From positions 124,001 through 188,000 of the forward strand of contig NZ_PVZN01000005.1 in the NCBI RefSeq assembly GCF_003024385.1: 64,000 nt of DNA, in the 5' to 3' direction. The translations under genes were made by a program, and so were the position numbers. How positions within the stretch are numbered: the stretch's first letter is position 1; each line of letters begins with the position of its first letter. Below the pieces are notes generated by a model that worked only from the letters and a program-made list of their open reading frames with translations, had not been told where the DNA came from and did no database searches. This document shows, piece after piece, positions 41,062-51,810 of the stretch. The stretch is from Pseudomonas sp. BBP2017. GTDB lineage: Bacteria; Pseudomonadota; Gammaproteobacteria; Pseudomonadales; Pseudomonadaceae.

Positions 41062-41877
41062 TTAATAGCCGTCGCCTTCATAGTCGACCGTGAATTCGAA
41101 GCCGCTCACCCGCGAGACCCCGGTCTCGATCGAGCCATCGCCATGCAAGCGCAACCAGCGGTAGCCGGGAGCCTGCTCACCGACCTTGAAGTCCTCACTG
41201 CCCGGTTCGAACTGAATGCAGGTGGACGGTGAGGCCAATAGCCGCAGACCGTCACGCCGCTCATCCCACTCCTGGTGTACATGCCCCCAAAGCAAGGCTC
41301 GCACCTGTGGGTAACCGTTCAGCAGGGCAAACAGCGCGTCGGCATTACGCAGGCCTATCGGTGCCATCCAGGCGCAGCCGATGGGTACTGGCTGGTGGTG
41401 GAAACAGATCAGGTGATGACGCTCAGGCGCTTCGTTCAAGGACTGCTCGAGCATCGCCAACTGCTGCTCGTCGAGCACGCCCGGCACCGACCCTGGCACC
41501 GCTGAATTGAGCATCAGGATGCGCCAGTTGCCGAGATCCACCAACGGCTTGAGCAGATCACTGCCCTGTGCCACCCGCGCCATCGGCAAAGGCTCGTCAT
41601 GGTTACCGGCAAGCCAGCGGGCCGGGGCCCCGAGGCTTGCCGTCAAGTCACGAAAATATTCGTAGGAAGCTTCGCTGCCATCCTGAGACAAATCGCCAGT
41701 GGCCAGTAGCAGGTCGATCCGCGGCTGCTCTTCACGCACACTTTCAACCACCCGTTGCAGGCTGTCGCGAGTGTTCATGCCCAGCAGCGTGCCCTGTCCG
41801 TCGGCAAACAAATGGCTGTCAGTCAGTTGCACCAGGTACAAGGGTGCATCGCTATGCGGGATCGATTGTTGCGGCAA
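41062..41877 (-). CDS. cpdA: 3',5'-cyclic-AMP phosphodiesterase CpdA
   Basis: A calcineurin-like metallophosphoesterase of 271 aa that hydrolyses cAMP, lowering Crp/Vfr signalling. The metal-binding motifs appear in order: LTDSHLF (near 19), LLATGDLSQDGS (near 58), AGNHDE (near 90), FHHQP (near 161) and LLWGHVHQEWD (near 196). It uses a TTG start at 41877 with AGGAG 7 nt upstream. It lies between the DUF1249 gene and yqiA. Confidence 0.94.
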   Translation of the reverse strand: MPQQSIPHSDAPLYLVQLTDSHLFADGQGTLLGMNTRDSLQRVVESVREEQPRIDLLLATGDLSQDGSEASYEYFRDLTASLGAPARWLAGNHDEPLPMARVAQGSDLLKPLVDLGNWRILMLNSAVPGSVPGVLDEQQLAMLEQSLNEAPERHHLICFHHQPVPIGCAWMAPIGLRNADALFALLNGYPQVRALLWGHVHQEWDERRDGLRLLASPSTCIQFEPGSEDFKVGEQAPGYRWLRLHGDGSIETGVSRVSGFEFTVDYEGDGY

Positions 41878-41961
41878 GGGCCGACTCCTTGGACGGATTC
41901 AGCGCGATTATGGCGGCAAGCCGCGCTTGAGCAAATACTCGAAACCGACCGGCGTCACATT

Positions 41962-42414
41962 TCAGCGAACTGCGGCCAACTCATGGCCACAAGCCAGGCA
42001 GTGACTGAGCCACTCACCCAGGAACAGGTTGAGCTGGGCTTTTTCGTCAGGCTGGTGCATCGCCGCATTCGGGTAGGGATAGATGCTGCGAAAGCGCCGG
42101 GCATGCTCGGCGCTGACCACTTCAGCCATGCGTGCATCGTGATACACCTGCACTTCCAGCTGCGGCACCGGCAGCCATGGCAGGCTGTGCTCCTGGCGCA
42201 CGCGCAGGGTGGTGGTATAGGGACAGGCGAGCACCACATCGAGGACCAGCACGCCGAGCATCTGGTCACCCTGGGTCATACCGATCCGGCGCGAACTCAT
42301 GGTGCTGCGCATGTCCGGCAACAAGCGCATCAAGCGCGCATAGTTGGCCTCGCAGGCAGCCTGCAACCCGACCAGATCGACCCGGTAGCGTTCGCGCAAC
42401 AGATTCACGACCAT
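41962..42414 (-). CDS. yqiB: DUF1249 domain-containing protein (YqiB-like)
   Basis: A soluble protein of 150 aa. It has the DUF1249 pattern: YRVDLVGLQAACEANYARLMRLLPDM near 10-35, then VLDVVLACPYTTTLRVRQ, and YHDARMAEVVSAEH. It overlaps nudF by 10 nt and precedes cpdA by 84 nt, the same order as E. coli nudF-yqiB-cpdA. Nothing in the sequence tells the activity. Confidence 0.85.
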   Translation of the reverse strand: MVVNLLRERYRVDLVGLQAACEANYARLMRLLPDMRSTMSSRRIGMTQGDQMLGVLVLDVVLACPYTTTLRVRQEHSLPWLPVPQLEVQVYHDARMAEVVSAEHARRFRSIYPYPNAAMHQPDEKAQLNLFLGEWLSHCLACGHELAAVR

Positions 42415-43022
42415 AGCCCCCTGACTTCATCACGATTCAAGGCCAGCCACTGTAAGGCAATAATGGATGGCGCATTGGCGATCAGCCCATCGCGCACGGC
42501 CTGCAAGGCGTCTTCGAACGCCCAGACCTTGACGCGGATATCTTCACCCTCTTCCTCCAGCCCGTGCAGGCCACCCACCCCAACGCTGCTGCACTGTCCC
42601 AGATACAAGTGGACAAATTCATCGCTGCCGCCGGGCGACGGGAAATATCGCGTCATCGGCCACAGCGCTTTGAACACAAGCCCAGCTTCCTCCTGCGCTT
42701 CGCGGTGTGCAACTTCTTCCGGCGCTTCATCTTTATCGATCAGACCAGCGACCAATTCAATCAGCCACGGGTTGCCAACCTTGCCCATCGCGCCAACGCG
42801 AAACTGCTCGATCAGCACCACTTCGTCGCGCACGGCATCATATGGCAACACACACACCGCATCGTGACGCACAAACAGTTCGCGGCTGATCTCACGGCCC
42901 ATGCCACCAGCAAACAGTTCGTGGCGCAAGCGAACCCGATCAAGCCGATAGAAGCCCTTGAAGCAGTTAACCCTTTCGACGATCTCGACGTCCGTGGGCA
43001 CAGGTTTCAGCGTGTCTGACAT
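42405..43022 (-). CDS. nudF: ADP-ribose pyrophosphatase (Nudix hydrolase)
   Basis: A 205-aa Nudix enzyme that hydrolyses ADP-ribose to AMP and ribose-5-phosphate. The Nudix box is perfect: GLIDKDEAPEEVAHREAQEEAGL at residues about 92-114 (G-x5-E-x7-REAQEEAGL). An upstream in-frame ATG at 43079 is rejected because GAGGATTT sits just ahead of the ATG at 43022 and homologues begin there. It is first in the unit that continues to parE. Confidence 0.93.
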   Translation of the reverse strand: MSDTLKPVPTDVEIVERVNCFKGFYRLDRVRLRHELFAGGMGREISRELFVRHDAVCVLPYDAVRDEVVLIEQFRVGAMGKVGNPWLIELVAGLIDKDEAPEEVAHREAQEEAGLVFKALWPMTRYFPSPGGSDEFVHLYLGQCSSVGVGGLHGLEEEGEDIRVKVWAFEDALQAVRDGLIANAPSIIALQWLALNRDEVRGLWS

Positions 43023-43206
43023 GGAAATCCTCATAACCTCGTGTACTGCATCGCGCCATCCTAACCTGCGCACCGCCACGTTTCACCCCTTTAAACTTAC
43101 CGGCCGGGCTGCGAGGATAGGCAGCCTGCTGATATTCAGCTTAGTGGCGAACTGAAGGCCTTGCCGACGGTCAAAGCCCGATCACCTTTGCCTTACAAGG
43201 ATCATC

Positions 43207-43953
43207 ATGACGCTTGTGAAACTGACTACCGTGGCCGTGCTGGCCTTGGCCCTGGGCGCCTGTCAAAGCCTGTTCCAGCCCAACATGCGCACGCCACTGG
43301 AGGTCAAGCGCGACCGCTGGGAGCACATCAAACCCGGTTGCAACACTGCCGATTGCCCACTGGTCAATATCGACACCATTCACTTTCCGGCCAAGCCGAA
43401 ACTGGACGCGATCGTCGAAAAACGCCTGCTGCAAATGACCCAGGACAACGAGCACAGCGCCCTGCCCGGCTCGCTCAAGGCCTACGAAGATCAGTTCATG
43501 GCTAGCGCCGAGACCCGCCATAGCAGCTACCTGCAAGCCAAGGTACGCGAGCAGCATGACGGACTGGTGATCATCGAACTGTCCAGCTACCTGGATACCG
43601 GCGGCGCCCATGGCATGCCGGGGCGCGGTTTCATCAACTATTCGCGTCAACAGGACAAGGTCCTGACCCTGCAAGACATGCTGGTGCCAGGCCAGGAAGC
43701 GACGTTCTGGAAGACCGCCGAGCAAGCCCACAAAGCCTGGCTGATCAGCACCGGCATGGATAAGGACGCCGAGTTTGTCAAAACCTGGCCGTTCCGCCAG
43801 ACCCCGCATATCGCCCTGACCTACGGCGCGGTAGTACTCAAATACGAAGTGTATGCCATTGCCCCTTACTCCATGGGTCACATCGAACTGAAGCTCCCCT
43901 ACCCGCGCCTGAACGGTGTGATCAAGCCGGAGTTGTTTCCCGGCCGCGGCTGA
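43207..43953 (+). CDS. RsiV/DUF3298-family lipoprotein
   Basis: A 248-aa envelope lipoprotein. The signal peptide MTLVKLTTVAVLALALGAC ends in the lipobox LGAC (Cys19). A PdaC/DUF4163-type N-terminal part (SLKAYEDQFMASAETRHSSYLQAKVREQHDG) and a C-terminal RsiV-like domain (YGAVVLKYEVYAIAPYSMGHIELKLPY) follow. The Shine-Dalgarno is AAGGAT. Its last 32 nt overlap the end of the convergent cytX. The 184-nt gap to nudF holds the two divergent leader regions; I could not define promoters there. The function is unknown. Confidence 0.8.
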   Translation: MTLVKLTTVAVLALALGACQSLFQPNMRTPLEVKRDRWEHIKPGCNTADCPLVNIDTIHFPAKPKLDAIVEKRLLQMTQDNEHSALPGSLKAYEDQFMASAETRHSSYLQAKVREQHDGLVIIELSSYLDTGGAHGMPGRGFINYSRQQDKVLTLQDMLVPGQEATFWKTAEQAHKAWLISTGMDKDAEFVKTWPFRQTPHIALTYGAVVLKYEVYAIAPYSMGHIELKLPYPRLNGVIKPELFPGRG

Positions 43954-45214
43954 CCGTCGGCGCTGCCGCCCAGTACACGCACCCTGCCAGCAGCAATGCC
44001 GGCAGGGTTGCGCCGAGATCGGCGGCGTAGTGCGCCAGCAAATGATAGGTAGCGACTCCGCAGCCCCAGGCAACCAAGGCACGCCAGTGCAGGCTGTGAA
44101 TCGGACTGGCATCGCTGCGACGGCGGCGCACGATGAAGTGATCGACCAGCACCACGCCGAACAGCGGAGCGAACACTGAGCCGATCAGCAGCAGGAAGTT
44201 CTGGTACTGCGCCAGCGGCGCCAAACAGGCGATCACGGTGCACAACACACCGATGGCCAACGCCAGATGCTCGACTTTCAAACGAATCAGCAGGCCGGTT
44301 GATACCGCCGCCGAATGGATATCGGCGAAAGCTTTTTCCGATTCATCGAGCAGAATCAGCAGCAATGGAACACCGATACCGGCACCGGCCAGTGCCAACA
44401 GCAAGGTATTGACCTCGCCCGCTGGAGCGAACGCCAGGGTATAGGCCACACCCAGACTCATCATCCACACGTTGCCGACAAAGTACCCCAGTGCCGTACC
44501 GACAAACACCCGGCTGCCATGACGGCTGAAGCGTGAATAGTCGGCAATCAACGGCAGCCACGACAACGGCATGGCAATGGCGATGTCGATACCCACCGCC
44601 AGCGACATCGAGCCATCACCGGCTCGTGCCCACAGGGCGGAGAGATCGGCCTTGGCAAACAGGTTCCAGGTCAGCCACAGACAGGCCCCGAGCAACAGCC
44701 AGATGCCCCATTTACGCAAAATTTTGCGCACGAAGGTCAACGGCCCGCTGACCGCCAGCAGGGTCGCCAGGGCGCCGAAGCACAAGGTCCACAGCAAGGG
44801 GTTGGTCAGCGCACTGCCCTCACCGAAGGCGCGGGCGCCGAGCAGGCTGGCGGCATCACGCATGACGATGATTTCGAACGAACCCCAGCCGATCAGCTGC
44901 AGCAGGTTGAGCAACGCGGGCAGCCGCGCCCCCTCGCGACCAAGACTGCGGCGCAGGGCAGCCATGGACGACAGGCCGGTATCGCTGCCGATGACGCCAA
45001 CTGCCGCCAGCAGCAAGACCCCCACACTGGTACCGATGATGATCGCCAGCACCGCATTGGCCAGGCCCAGGCCTGGGCCGAGCAAGGCGCCGGTCTGCAG
45101 GACCATCAGGCCGATGCCCAGCGAGAACCATAAGGAACAGAGGTCGCGACCGCTGAGGACGCGCTGCCCGGTGGAGACCGGGTGATCAGGGGAGAACTGG
45201 CTGGGTGTGCTCAC
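43922..45214 (-). CDS. cytX: Hydroxymethylpyrimidine transporter CytX (NCS1 family)
   Basis: A 430-aa membrane permease of the nucleobase:cation symporter-1 family with about 12 TM helices. CytX members next to thiamine genes are predicted importers of the thiamine precursor HMP. The GTG at 45214 (VSTPSQFSPDHPVSTGQRVLSGRDL) is chosen because the longer frame runs back through a REP and into thiC. No strong Shine-Dalgarno is seen. It lies 148 nt after thiC on the same strand, with a REP between, so it may be read from the riboswitch-controlled transcript. Confidence 0.85.
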   Translation of the reverse strand: MSTPSQFSPDHPVSTGQRVLSGRDLCSLWFSLGIGLMVLQTGALLGPGLGLANAVLAIIIGTSVGVLLLAAVGVIGSDTGLSSMAALRRSLGREGARLPALLNLLQLIGWGSFEIIVMRDAASLLGARAFGEGSALTNPLLWTLCFGALATLLAVSGPLTFVRKILRKWGIWLLLGACLWLTWNLFAKADLSALWARAGDGSMSLAVGIDIAIAMPLSWLPLIADYSRFSRHGSRVFVGTALGYFVGNVWMMSLGVAYTLAFAPAGEVNTLLLALAGAGIGVPLLLILLDESEKAFADIHSAAVSTGLLIRLKVEHLALAIGVLCTVIACLAPLAQYQNFLLLIGSVFAPLFGVVLVDHFIVRRRRSDASPIHSLHWRALVAWGCGVATYHLLAHYAADLGATLPALLLAGCVYWAAAPTVSRGRETTPA

Positions 45215-45257
45215 AAGGGGATCTCGACAGGGAGAAAATTGTTGCTGTTCAGGCCCT

Positions 45258-45328
45258 ATCGCTGGCAAGGCCAGCTCCCACAAGAGTCTGTATGCAGTCC
45301 CCCTGTGGGAGCCGGCCTTGCCGGCGAT
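45258..45328. repeat. REP palindrome (imperfect) between thiC and cytX
   Basis: Arms related to GGCAAGGCCAGCTCCCACA and TGTGGGAGCCGGCCTTGCC (45258-45282 and 45304-45328) flank a 21-nt centre. It is the CTGGCAAGGCC / GCCGGCCTTGCC variant and is less perfect than the other copies. Confidence 0.8.
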
Positions 45329-45362
45329 GCGGTGTGCATGGCACACCGCCTGAACAGGCCGA

Positions 45363-47510
<2,148 letters not shown>

Positions 47511-47519
47511 AACGCACCC

Positions 47520-47549
47520 AGTCTAGACTGGACTCAGCTGCAAAGCCAA
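47520..47549 (-). promoter_or_regulatory. Promoter of thiC
   Basis: On the minus strand TTGGCT (47549-47544), an 18-bp spacer, and TAGACT (47525-47520). The predicted start is just before the riboswitch's first pairing element, which fits. Confidence 0.55.
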
Positions 47550-47589
47550 CAGTACAAGCACAGTGACGATAAATGGCGCAATTGGCAGA

Positions 47590-47618
47590 TTGTTGCGAAG
47601 TGCCTGCGCATCTACACT
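47590..47618 (+). promoter_or_regulatory. Possible tolC promoter
   Basis: TTGTTG (47590-47595), a 17-bp spacer, and TACACT (47613-47618), 40 nt ahead of the tolC ATG. The -35 is weak, so this is tentative. Confidence 0.35.
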
Positions 47619-47657
47619 CACCGGTTCAGAAAGACTCAATCGTTCAAGGATCGCCCT

Positions 47658-49088
47658 ATGCTGCGCAAACTTTCACTGGCCCTCGCCGTGTCTTGTGCTA
47701 CCAACGGAATGGCCTGGGCAGCAGACACGCCCCTGTCAGCGAAAACCGATCTGGTCAGCGTTTACCAGGAGGCGGTGGACAACAACGCCGACCTCGCGGC
47801 GGCCCGCGCCAACTATGGCGCGCAAAAGGAAGTGGTACCCCAGGCTCGCGCCGGCCTGCTGCCAAACCTCTCGGCCGGTGCCGAGGTGCAGAGCACCCGG
47901 ACCAAGATCGATGATCCATCGATTACCTCCAACCGCAGCGGCAATTCCTGGTCCGCAACCCTGGCCCAGCCGGTATTCCGCGCCGATCGCTGGTTCCAGT
48001 TGCAAGCTGCCGAGGCGGTCAATGAACAGGCGGCGCTGGAGCTGTCGGCCACCGAGCAGAATCTGATCCTGCAAAGTGCCGAAAACTATTTCGCAGTGCT
48101 GCGCGCCCAGGACAACCTGGCATCGACCAAAGCCGAAGAAGCCGCGTTCAAGCGTCAGCTGGACCAGTCCAATGAACGTTTCGATGTCGGCCTTTCAGAT
48201 AAGACCGACGTCCTGCAATCCCAGGCCAGTTATGACACGGCCAGGGCCAACCGGATCGTCGCGCAGCGCCAGGTCGATGACGCGTTCGAAGCACTGATCA
48301 CCCTGACCAACCGCGACTACAACGCAATCCAGGGCATCCGCCATACCCTGCCGGTGCAGGTACCGGTGCCGAATGATGCCAAGTCCTGGGTCGAAACCGC
48401 CGGTAAACAGAACCTCAACCTGCAAGCGACCAACTATGCCGTCAGCGCCGCTGAAGAAACCCTGCGTCAGCGCAAGGCCGGGCATGCACCGACCCTGGAT
48501 GCGGTAGCGCAGTACCAGAAAGGCGACAACGACAATCTCGGTTTCACCAACCCCAACTTCGGCGGGACCATCAGCGGTGACGTCGAACAGACCTCCATTG
48601 GCCTGCAGCTGAACATTCCGATCTACAGCGGCGGCCTGACCAGCTCGCAAGTGCGCGAGGCCTATCAGCGCCTGAGTCAGAGCGAGCAGCAGCGTGAAAG
48701 CCTGCGCCGCCAGGTGGTGGAAAACACCCGCAACCTGCACCGTGCGGTCAATACCGACGTGGAACAGGTGCAGGCACGCAAGCAGTCGATCATCTCCAAC
48801 CAGAGCGCCCTGGAAGCCACCGAGATCGGCTACCAGGTCGGTACCCGCAACATCGTCGACGTGCTCGATGCCCAGCGCCAGCTGTACACCTCGGTGCGTG
48901 ATTACAACAACACCCGCTACGACTACATCCTCGACAACCTGCGCCTGAAGCAGGTGGCGGGCACTTTGAGCCCGCAGGACCTGACCGATCTGAGTCGCTA
49001 TCTGAAGCCGGACTACAACCCGGACAAGGATTTCCTGCCGCCTGATCTGGCAGCCGCGGCCAAGGCTAACTTCGACGCCCGGCCTTAA
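47658..49088 (+). CDS. tolC: TolC family outer membrane channel protein
   Basis: A 476-aa outer-membrane efflux or secretion duct. Signal peptide (about 1-21, ending GMAWA). Then the two OEP repeats, each with long alpha-helical coiled-coil stretches (SVYQEAVDNNADLAAARANYGAQKEVVPQARAGLLPNL, shortened, near 35-70, and the second from about 255). GLTSSQVREAYQRL and VGTRNIVDVLDAQRQLY are characteristic. It is of the TolC type (type I secretion or general export) rather than an OprM lipoprotein, because no lipobox Cys is present. It is divergent from thiC. Confidence 0.92.
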   Translation: MLRKLSLALAVSCATNGMAWAADTPLSAKTDLVSVYQEAVDNNADLAAARANYGAQKEVVPQARAGLLPNLSAGAEVQSTRTKIDDPSITSNRSGNSWSATLAQPVFRADRWFQLQAAEAVNEQAALELSATEQNLILQSAENYFAVLRAQDNLASTKAEEAAFKRQLDQSNERFDVGLSDKTDVLQSQASYDTARANRIVAQRQVDDAFEALITLTNRDYNAIQGIRHTLPVQVPVPNDAKSWVETAGKQNLNLQATNYAVSAAEETLRQRKAGHAPTLDAVAQYQKGDNDNLGFTNPNFGGTISGDVEQTSIGLQLNIPIYSGGLTSSQVREAYQRLSQSEQQRESLRRQVVENTRNLHRAVNTDVEQVQARKQSIISNQSALEATEIGYQVGTRNIVDVLDAQRQLYTSVRDYNNTRYDYILDNLRLKQVAGTLSPQDLTDLSRYLKPDYNPDKDFLPPDLAAAAKANFDARP

Positions 49089-49093
49089 ACAGC

Positions 49094-49157
49094 ATCGCGG
49101 GGCAAGCCCGCTCCCACCGGATTCAACACTGCTCGGTGGGAGCGGCCTTGCCCCGCG
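49094..49157. repeat. REP palindrome between tolC and waaA
   Basis: Inverted arms with the GGGGCAAGCCCGCTCCCACC and GGTGGGAGCGGCCTTGCCCC cores around a 20-nt centre, beginning 6 nt after the tolC stop. It lies between convergent genes. Confidence 0.9.
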
Positions 49158-49163
49158 AAAGCT

Positions 49164-50432
49164 TCAGAGCAACCGTCCCAATCCTTCCAGTAAACGCTGC
49201 AACGCGCCCTGATTGGCCTTCATCACCGCCCGTCCCGCCTCACCCATGCGCCGCGCATCCTGCGGCAACTCGATCAGCCGCCGAATCTCAGCCGCCAGCC
49301 CCTGAGTATCATCCACCTCCTGCAAAGCCCCGGCATCGCGCAGCAGCGCCGCGATCTCCAGAAAGTTGAACAGGTGCGGGCCGCTAATCACCGGCAAGGA
49401 CAAAGCCGCCGGCTCCAGCAGGTTGTGCCCGCCATTGGGCACCAGGCTGCCACCAACAAAGACAATATCCGCCAAGGCATAAAGAAACAGCAGTTCACCC
49501 ATGGTATCGCCAAGCAGCACCGCCGTATCCGCAGCCACCGGCTCGGCGCTGGAGCGGCGAATAGTCGGGAACTGCGCCGCGCACAACTCGAACACAGCAT
49601 TGAAGCGCTCCGGGTGTCGCGGCACCAGGATCAGCAAGGCATCGGCATGGTGTTCAAGCAACTGGCGGTGCGCGGCGAGAATCACTTCGTCCTCGCCCTC
49701 ATGGGTGCTGGCGGCGATCCACACCGGGCGCTGACCGGCCTGCCACTGTTCACGCAAGGCCCGGGCACGCGGCAACAGCTGTTCATCGATACGCAGGTCG
49801 AACTTGATCGAACCGGTGACCTGCACACATTCAGCCCGCGCCCCCAATTGGCGAAAGCGCTCAGCTTCGGCCTCGGTCTGCACCGCAATCAGGCTCATCT
49901 CGGCCAACATCGGCCGGGTCAGCCCGGCAAAGCGTGCGTAGCCACGCGCCGAACGCTCGGACAAACGCGCATTGGCCAGCGCCACGGCAATACCGCGCTT
50001 GGCGCACTGGTGAATATGGTTGGGCCACAACTCAGTTTCCATGATCACCGCAAGTTTCGGCTGGACATGATCGAGAAAGCGCCCGGCCGCCCACGGCAGG
50101 TCATAGGGCAGGTAGCAATGCTGAACGCGCGGCTCATCGGCAAACATCGCCCGCACCCGCTCGGAGCCGGTCGGGGTCATGCAGGTAATCGTGATCGGCA
50201 GCTGTGGATAAGCCTGCAACAGGGCACGGATCATCGGCGCTGCGGCGATGCTTTCGCCCACCGACACCGCATGCACCCAGATACCGCCCTGGCGCATGGC
50301 CGGCAGGTTCATGGCGAAGCGTTCGCCGATGCGCTTAGCGTAGGCTGGCGCTTTGCGCGAACGCAGGAACAGGCGCAGCGCTACCAGCGGCAGGCCCAAG
50401 TGAAACAGCAGGGTATAGAGTGTTCTGTTCAT
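49164..50432 (-). CDS. waaA: 3-deoxy-D-manno-octulosonic acid transferase
   Basis: A 422-aa GT30 enzyme that adds Kdo from CMP-Kdo to lipid IVA at the inner membrane. The N-terminal anchor is MNRTLYTLLFHLGLPLVALRLF. Near residues 48-60 IWVHAVSVGE holds the catalytic-Glu segment. Conserved later parts are VIMETELWPNHI and GGSLVPNGGHNLLEPA near 310-325. The ATG at 50432 is the family start; an upstream in-frame ATG would overlap the LysR gene. Confidence 0.95.
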   Translation of the reverse strand: MNRTLYTLLFHLGLPLVALRLFLRSRKAPAYAKRIGERFAMNLPAMRQGGIWVHAVSVGESIAAAPMIRALLQAYPQLPITITCMTPTGSERVRAMFADEPRVQHCYLPYDLPWAAGRFLDHVQPKLAVIMETELWPNHIHQCAKRGIAVALANARLSERSARGYARFAGLTRPMLAEMSLIAVQTEAEAERFRQLGARAECVQVTGSIKFDLRIDEQLLPRARALREQWQAGQRPVWIAASTHEGEDEVILAAHRQLLEHHADALLILVPRHPERFNAVFELCAAQFPTIRRSSAEPVAADTAVLLGDTMGELLFLYALADIVFVGGSLVPNGGHNLLEPAALSLPVISGPHLFNFLEIAALLRDAGALQEVDDTQGLAAEIRRLIELPQDARRMGEAGRAVMKANQGALQRLLEGLGRLL

Positions 50433-50446
50433 GGCGCCGAAGTGTA

Positions 50447-51337
50447 CTAGCCAATGGCTCGCAAGTGCACTGCGAAGCGCTCGGCCAACCACTGTGCCGC
50501 AGGTCCCAGGGGCTCGTCACGCCGCCAGACCAGTTCCACCACCAGCGCTGGCGGTGTCCACTCGCTGCTCAGCTCGACCATCTGTGCATGGTAAGTCGGG
50601 TACTGCACCACATGCCGGGGCAACCAGGCCCAGCCCAGACCACGCATCAACAACTCGGCCATGGCGTAGAAACTGTCGGCACGCCAGATCTGCGGGCTGA
50701 TTGGCTCGCCGCCGGGATAGCCGCTTTCCTGTGGAGCAATCAGTAACTGGCGGTGGCGTGCCAGTTGTTGTCGATTGACCTGCCCCAGTTGCGCCAAGGG
50801 ATGATTGACGGCGCAGACTGTGACCATCTCAACCTTCCCCAAGGCACGGCGCTCCAACGCCGGCGGCATGCGCTCATGACGAAACAGCAAGCCCAGGTCG
50901 GCACGGCGCTCGACCAGCTTGCGCGCCACGTCACCTTGGGCACCACTGGCCAGTTGCACTTCCAGCATGGGGAACTGCTGGGCCAGCTCGTCGAGACTGT
51001 CGATGACTGGCTGATAAGGCATGGCTTCGTCCTGGGCGACCCGCAACTGCGCCTCCTGGCCACGCATCAGCGCCAGCGCTCGACCATCCAGGCGCTCACA
51101 CTGACGCAACAACTCGCGCGCCTCTTCCAGCAGAGCCGCTCCGGCCTCGGTCAAGCGCGGCTGGCGGCCACTGCTACGTTCGAACAGGATCACACCCAGG
51201 TCCGCCTCAAGCAGGGCAATGGCATTGCTCACTGCCGACTGCGCCTTGCGCTGGGCCCGTGCCACCGCCGAAAACGAGCGTTGCTCGGCGACACCAACAA
51301 ACAGGCGAAGTTGCTCCAGATTCCACTGTTCTGCCAT
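50447..51337 (-). CDS. LysR-family transcriptional regulator
   Basis: A 296-aa LysR-type regulator. The N-terminal winged helix-turn-helix is at about 4-65 (LEQLRLFVGVAEQRSFSAVARAQRKAQSAVSNAIALLE), and the C-terminal periplasmic-binding-like effector domain covers about 95-290. Its ATG is preceded by GGAGATAGG. It is divergent from the SMR efflux gene across 87 bp, so it may control that gene as well as itself. The effector is unknown. Confidence 0.93.
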   Translation of the reverse strand: MAEQWNLEQLRLFVGVAEQRSFSAVARAQRKAQSAVSNAIALLEADLGVILFERSSGRQPRLTEAGAALLEEARELLRQCERLDGRALALMRGQEAQLRVAQDEAMPYQPVIDSLDELAQQFPMLEVQLASGAQGDVARKLVERRADLGLLFRHERMPPALERRALGKVEMVTVCAVNHPLAQLGQVNRQQLARHRQLLIAPQESGYPGGEPISPQIWRADSFYAMAELLMRGLGWAWLPRHVVQYPTYHAQMVELSSEWTPPALVVELVWRRDEPLGPAAQWLAERFAVHLRAIG

Positions 51338-51369
51338 GCAACCTATCTCCGTAAAAGATAGGTAATGAC

Positions 51370-51397
51370 TTTACCCCATCCAGGCTTGCTCTAAAAT
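51370..51397 (+). promoter_or_regulatory. Sigma-70 promoter of the SMR efflux gene
   Basis: TTTACC (51370-51375), a 16-bp spacer, TAAAAT (51392-51397), about 28 nt before the ATG at 51425. Confidence 0.6.
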
Positions 51398-51424
51398 ACC
51401 CGGCCAGAACAGAGGAACACCGAC

Positions 51425-51757
51425 ATGAATGCCTACACCTACCTGGCTATCGCCATCTGCGCCGAAGTCATCGCCACTGCCTCGATGAAGGCTGTCAAGG
51501 GCCTGAGCACGCCGCTGCCCTTGCTGTTGATGATCTGCGGCTACGCCGTGGCGTTCTGGATGCTGACTCTGGTGGTGCGCAGCATTCCGGTCGGTATTGC
51601 CTATGCCATCTGGTCGGGGCTGGGCATTGTCCTGATCAGTATCGCCGCGCTGGTGATTTACGGGCAAAAACTGGACATCCCGGCCATGCTCGGCATGGCC
51701 ATGATTGTCGGCGGCGTGGTGGTGATCCAGGTGTTCTCGAAAACCGCCGGGCATTGA
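51425..51757 (+). CDS. Small multidrug resistance (SMR) efflux protein, EmrE-like
   Basis: A 110-aa four-TM proton antiporter. The essential TM1 glutamate is in AIAICAEVIATASMK (Glu14). TM2 is PLLLMICGYAVAFWMLTLVV, TM3 has PVGIAYAIWSGLGIVL with the conserved Trp and GxG, and TM4 is MLGMAMIVGGVVVIQVF. Such proteins export quaternary ammonium compounds as dual-topology dimers. The K-A-V-K sequence after TM1 and WSGLG favour the Qac/EmrE branch over the Gdx (SugE) branch, but I cannot be certain. Confidence 0.9.
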   Translation: MNAYTYLAIAICAEVIATASMKAVKGLSTPLPLLLMICGYAVAFWMLTLVVRSIPVGIAYAIWSGLGIVLISIAALVIYGQKLDIPAMLGMAMIVGGVVVIQVFSKTAGH

Positions 51758-51810
51758 TCCGGCTCACAGGCTGTATACTGGGCTTCTGTCCAAGCTTGTG
51801 AGGTGCATGC

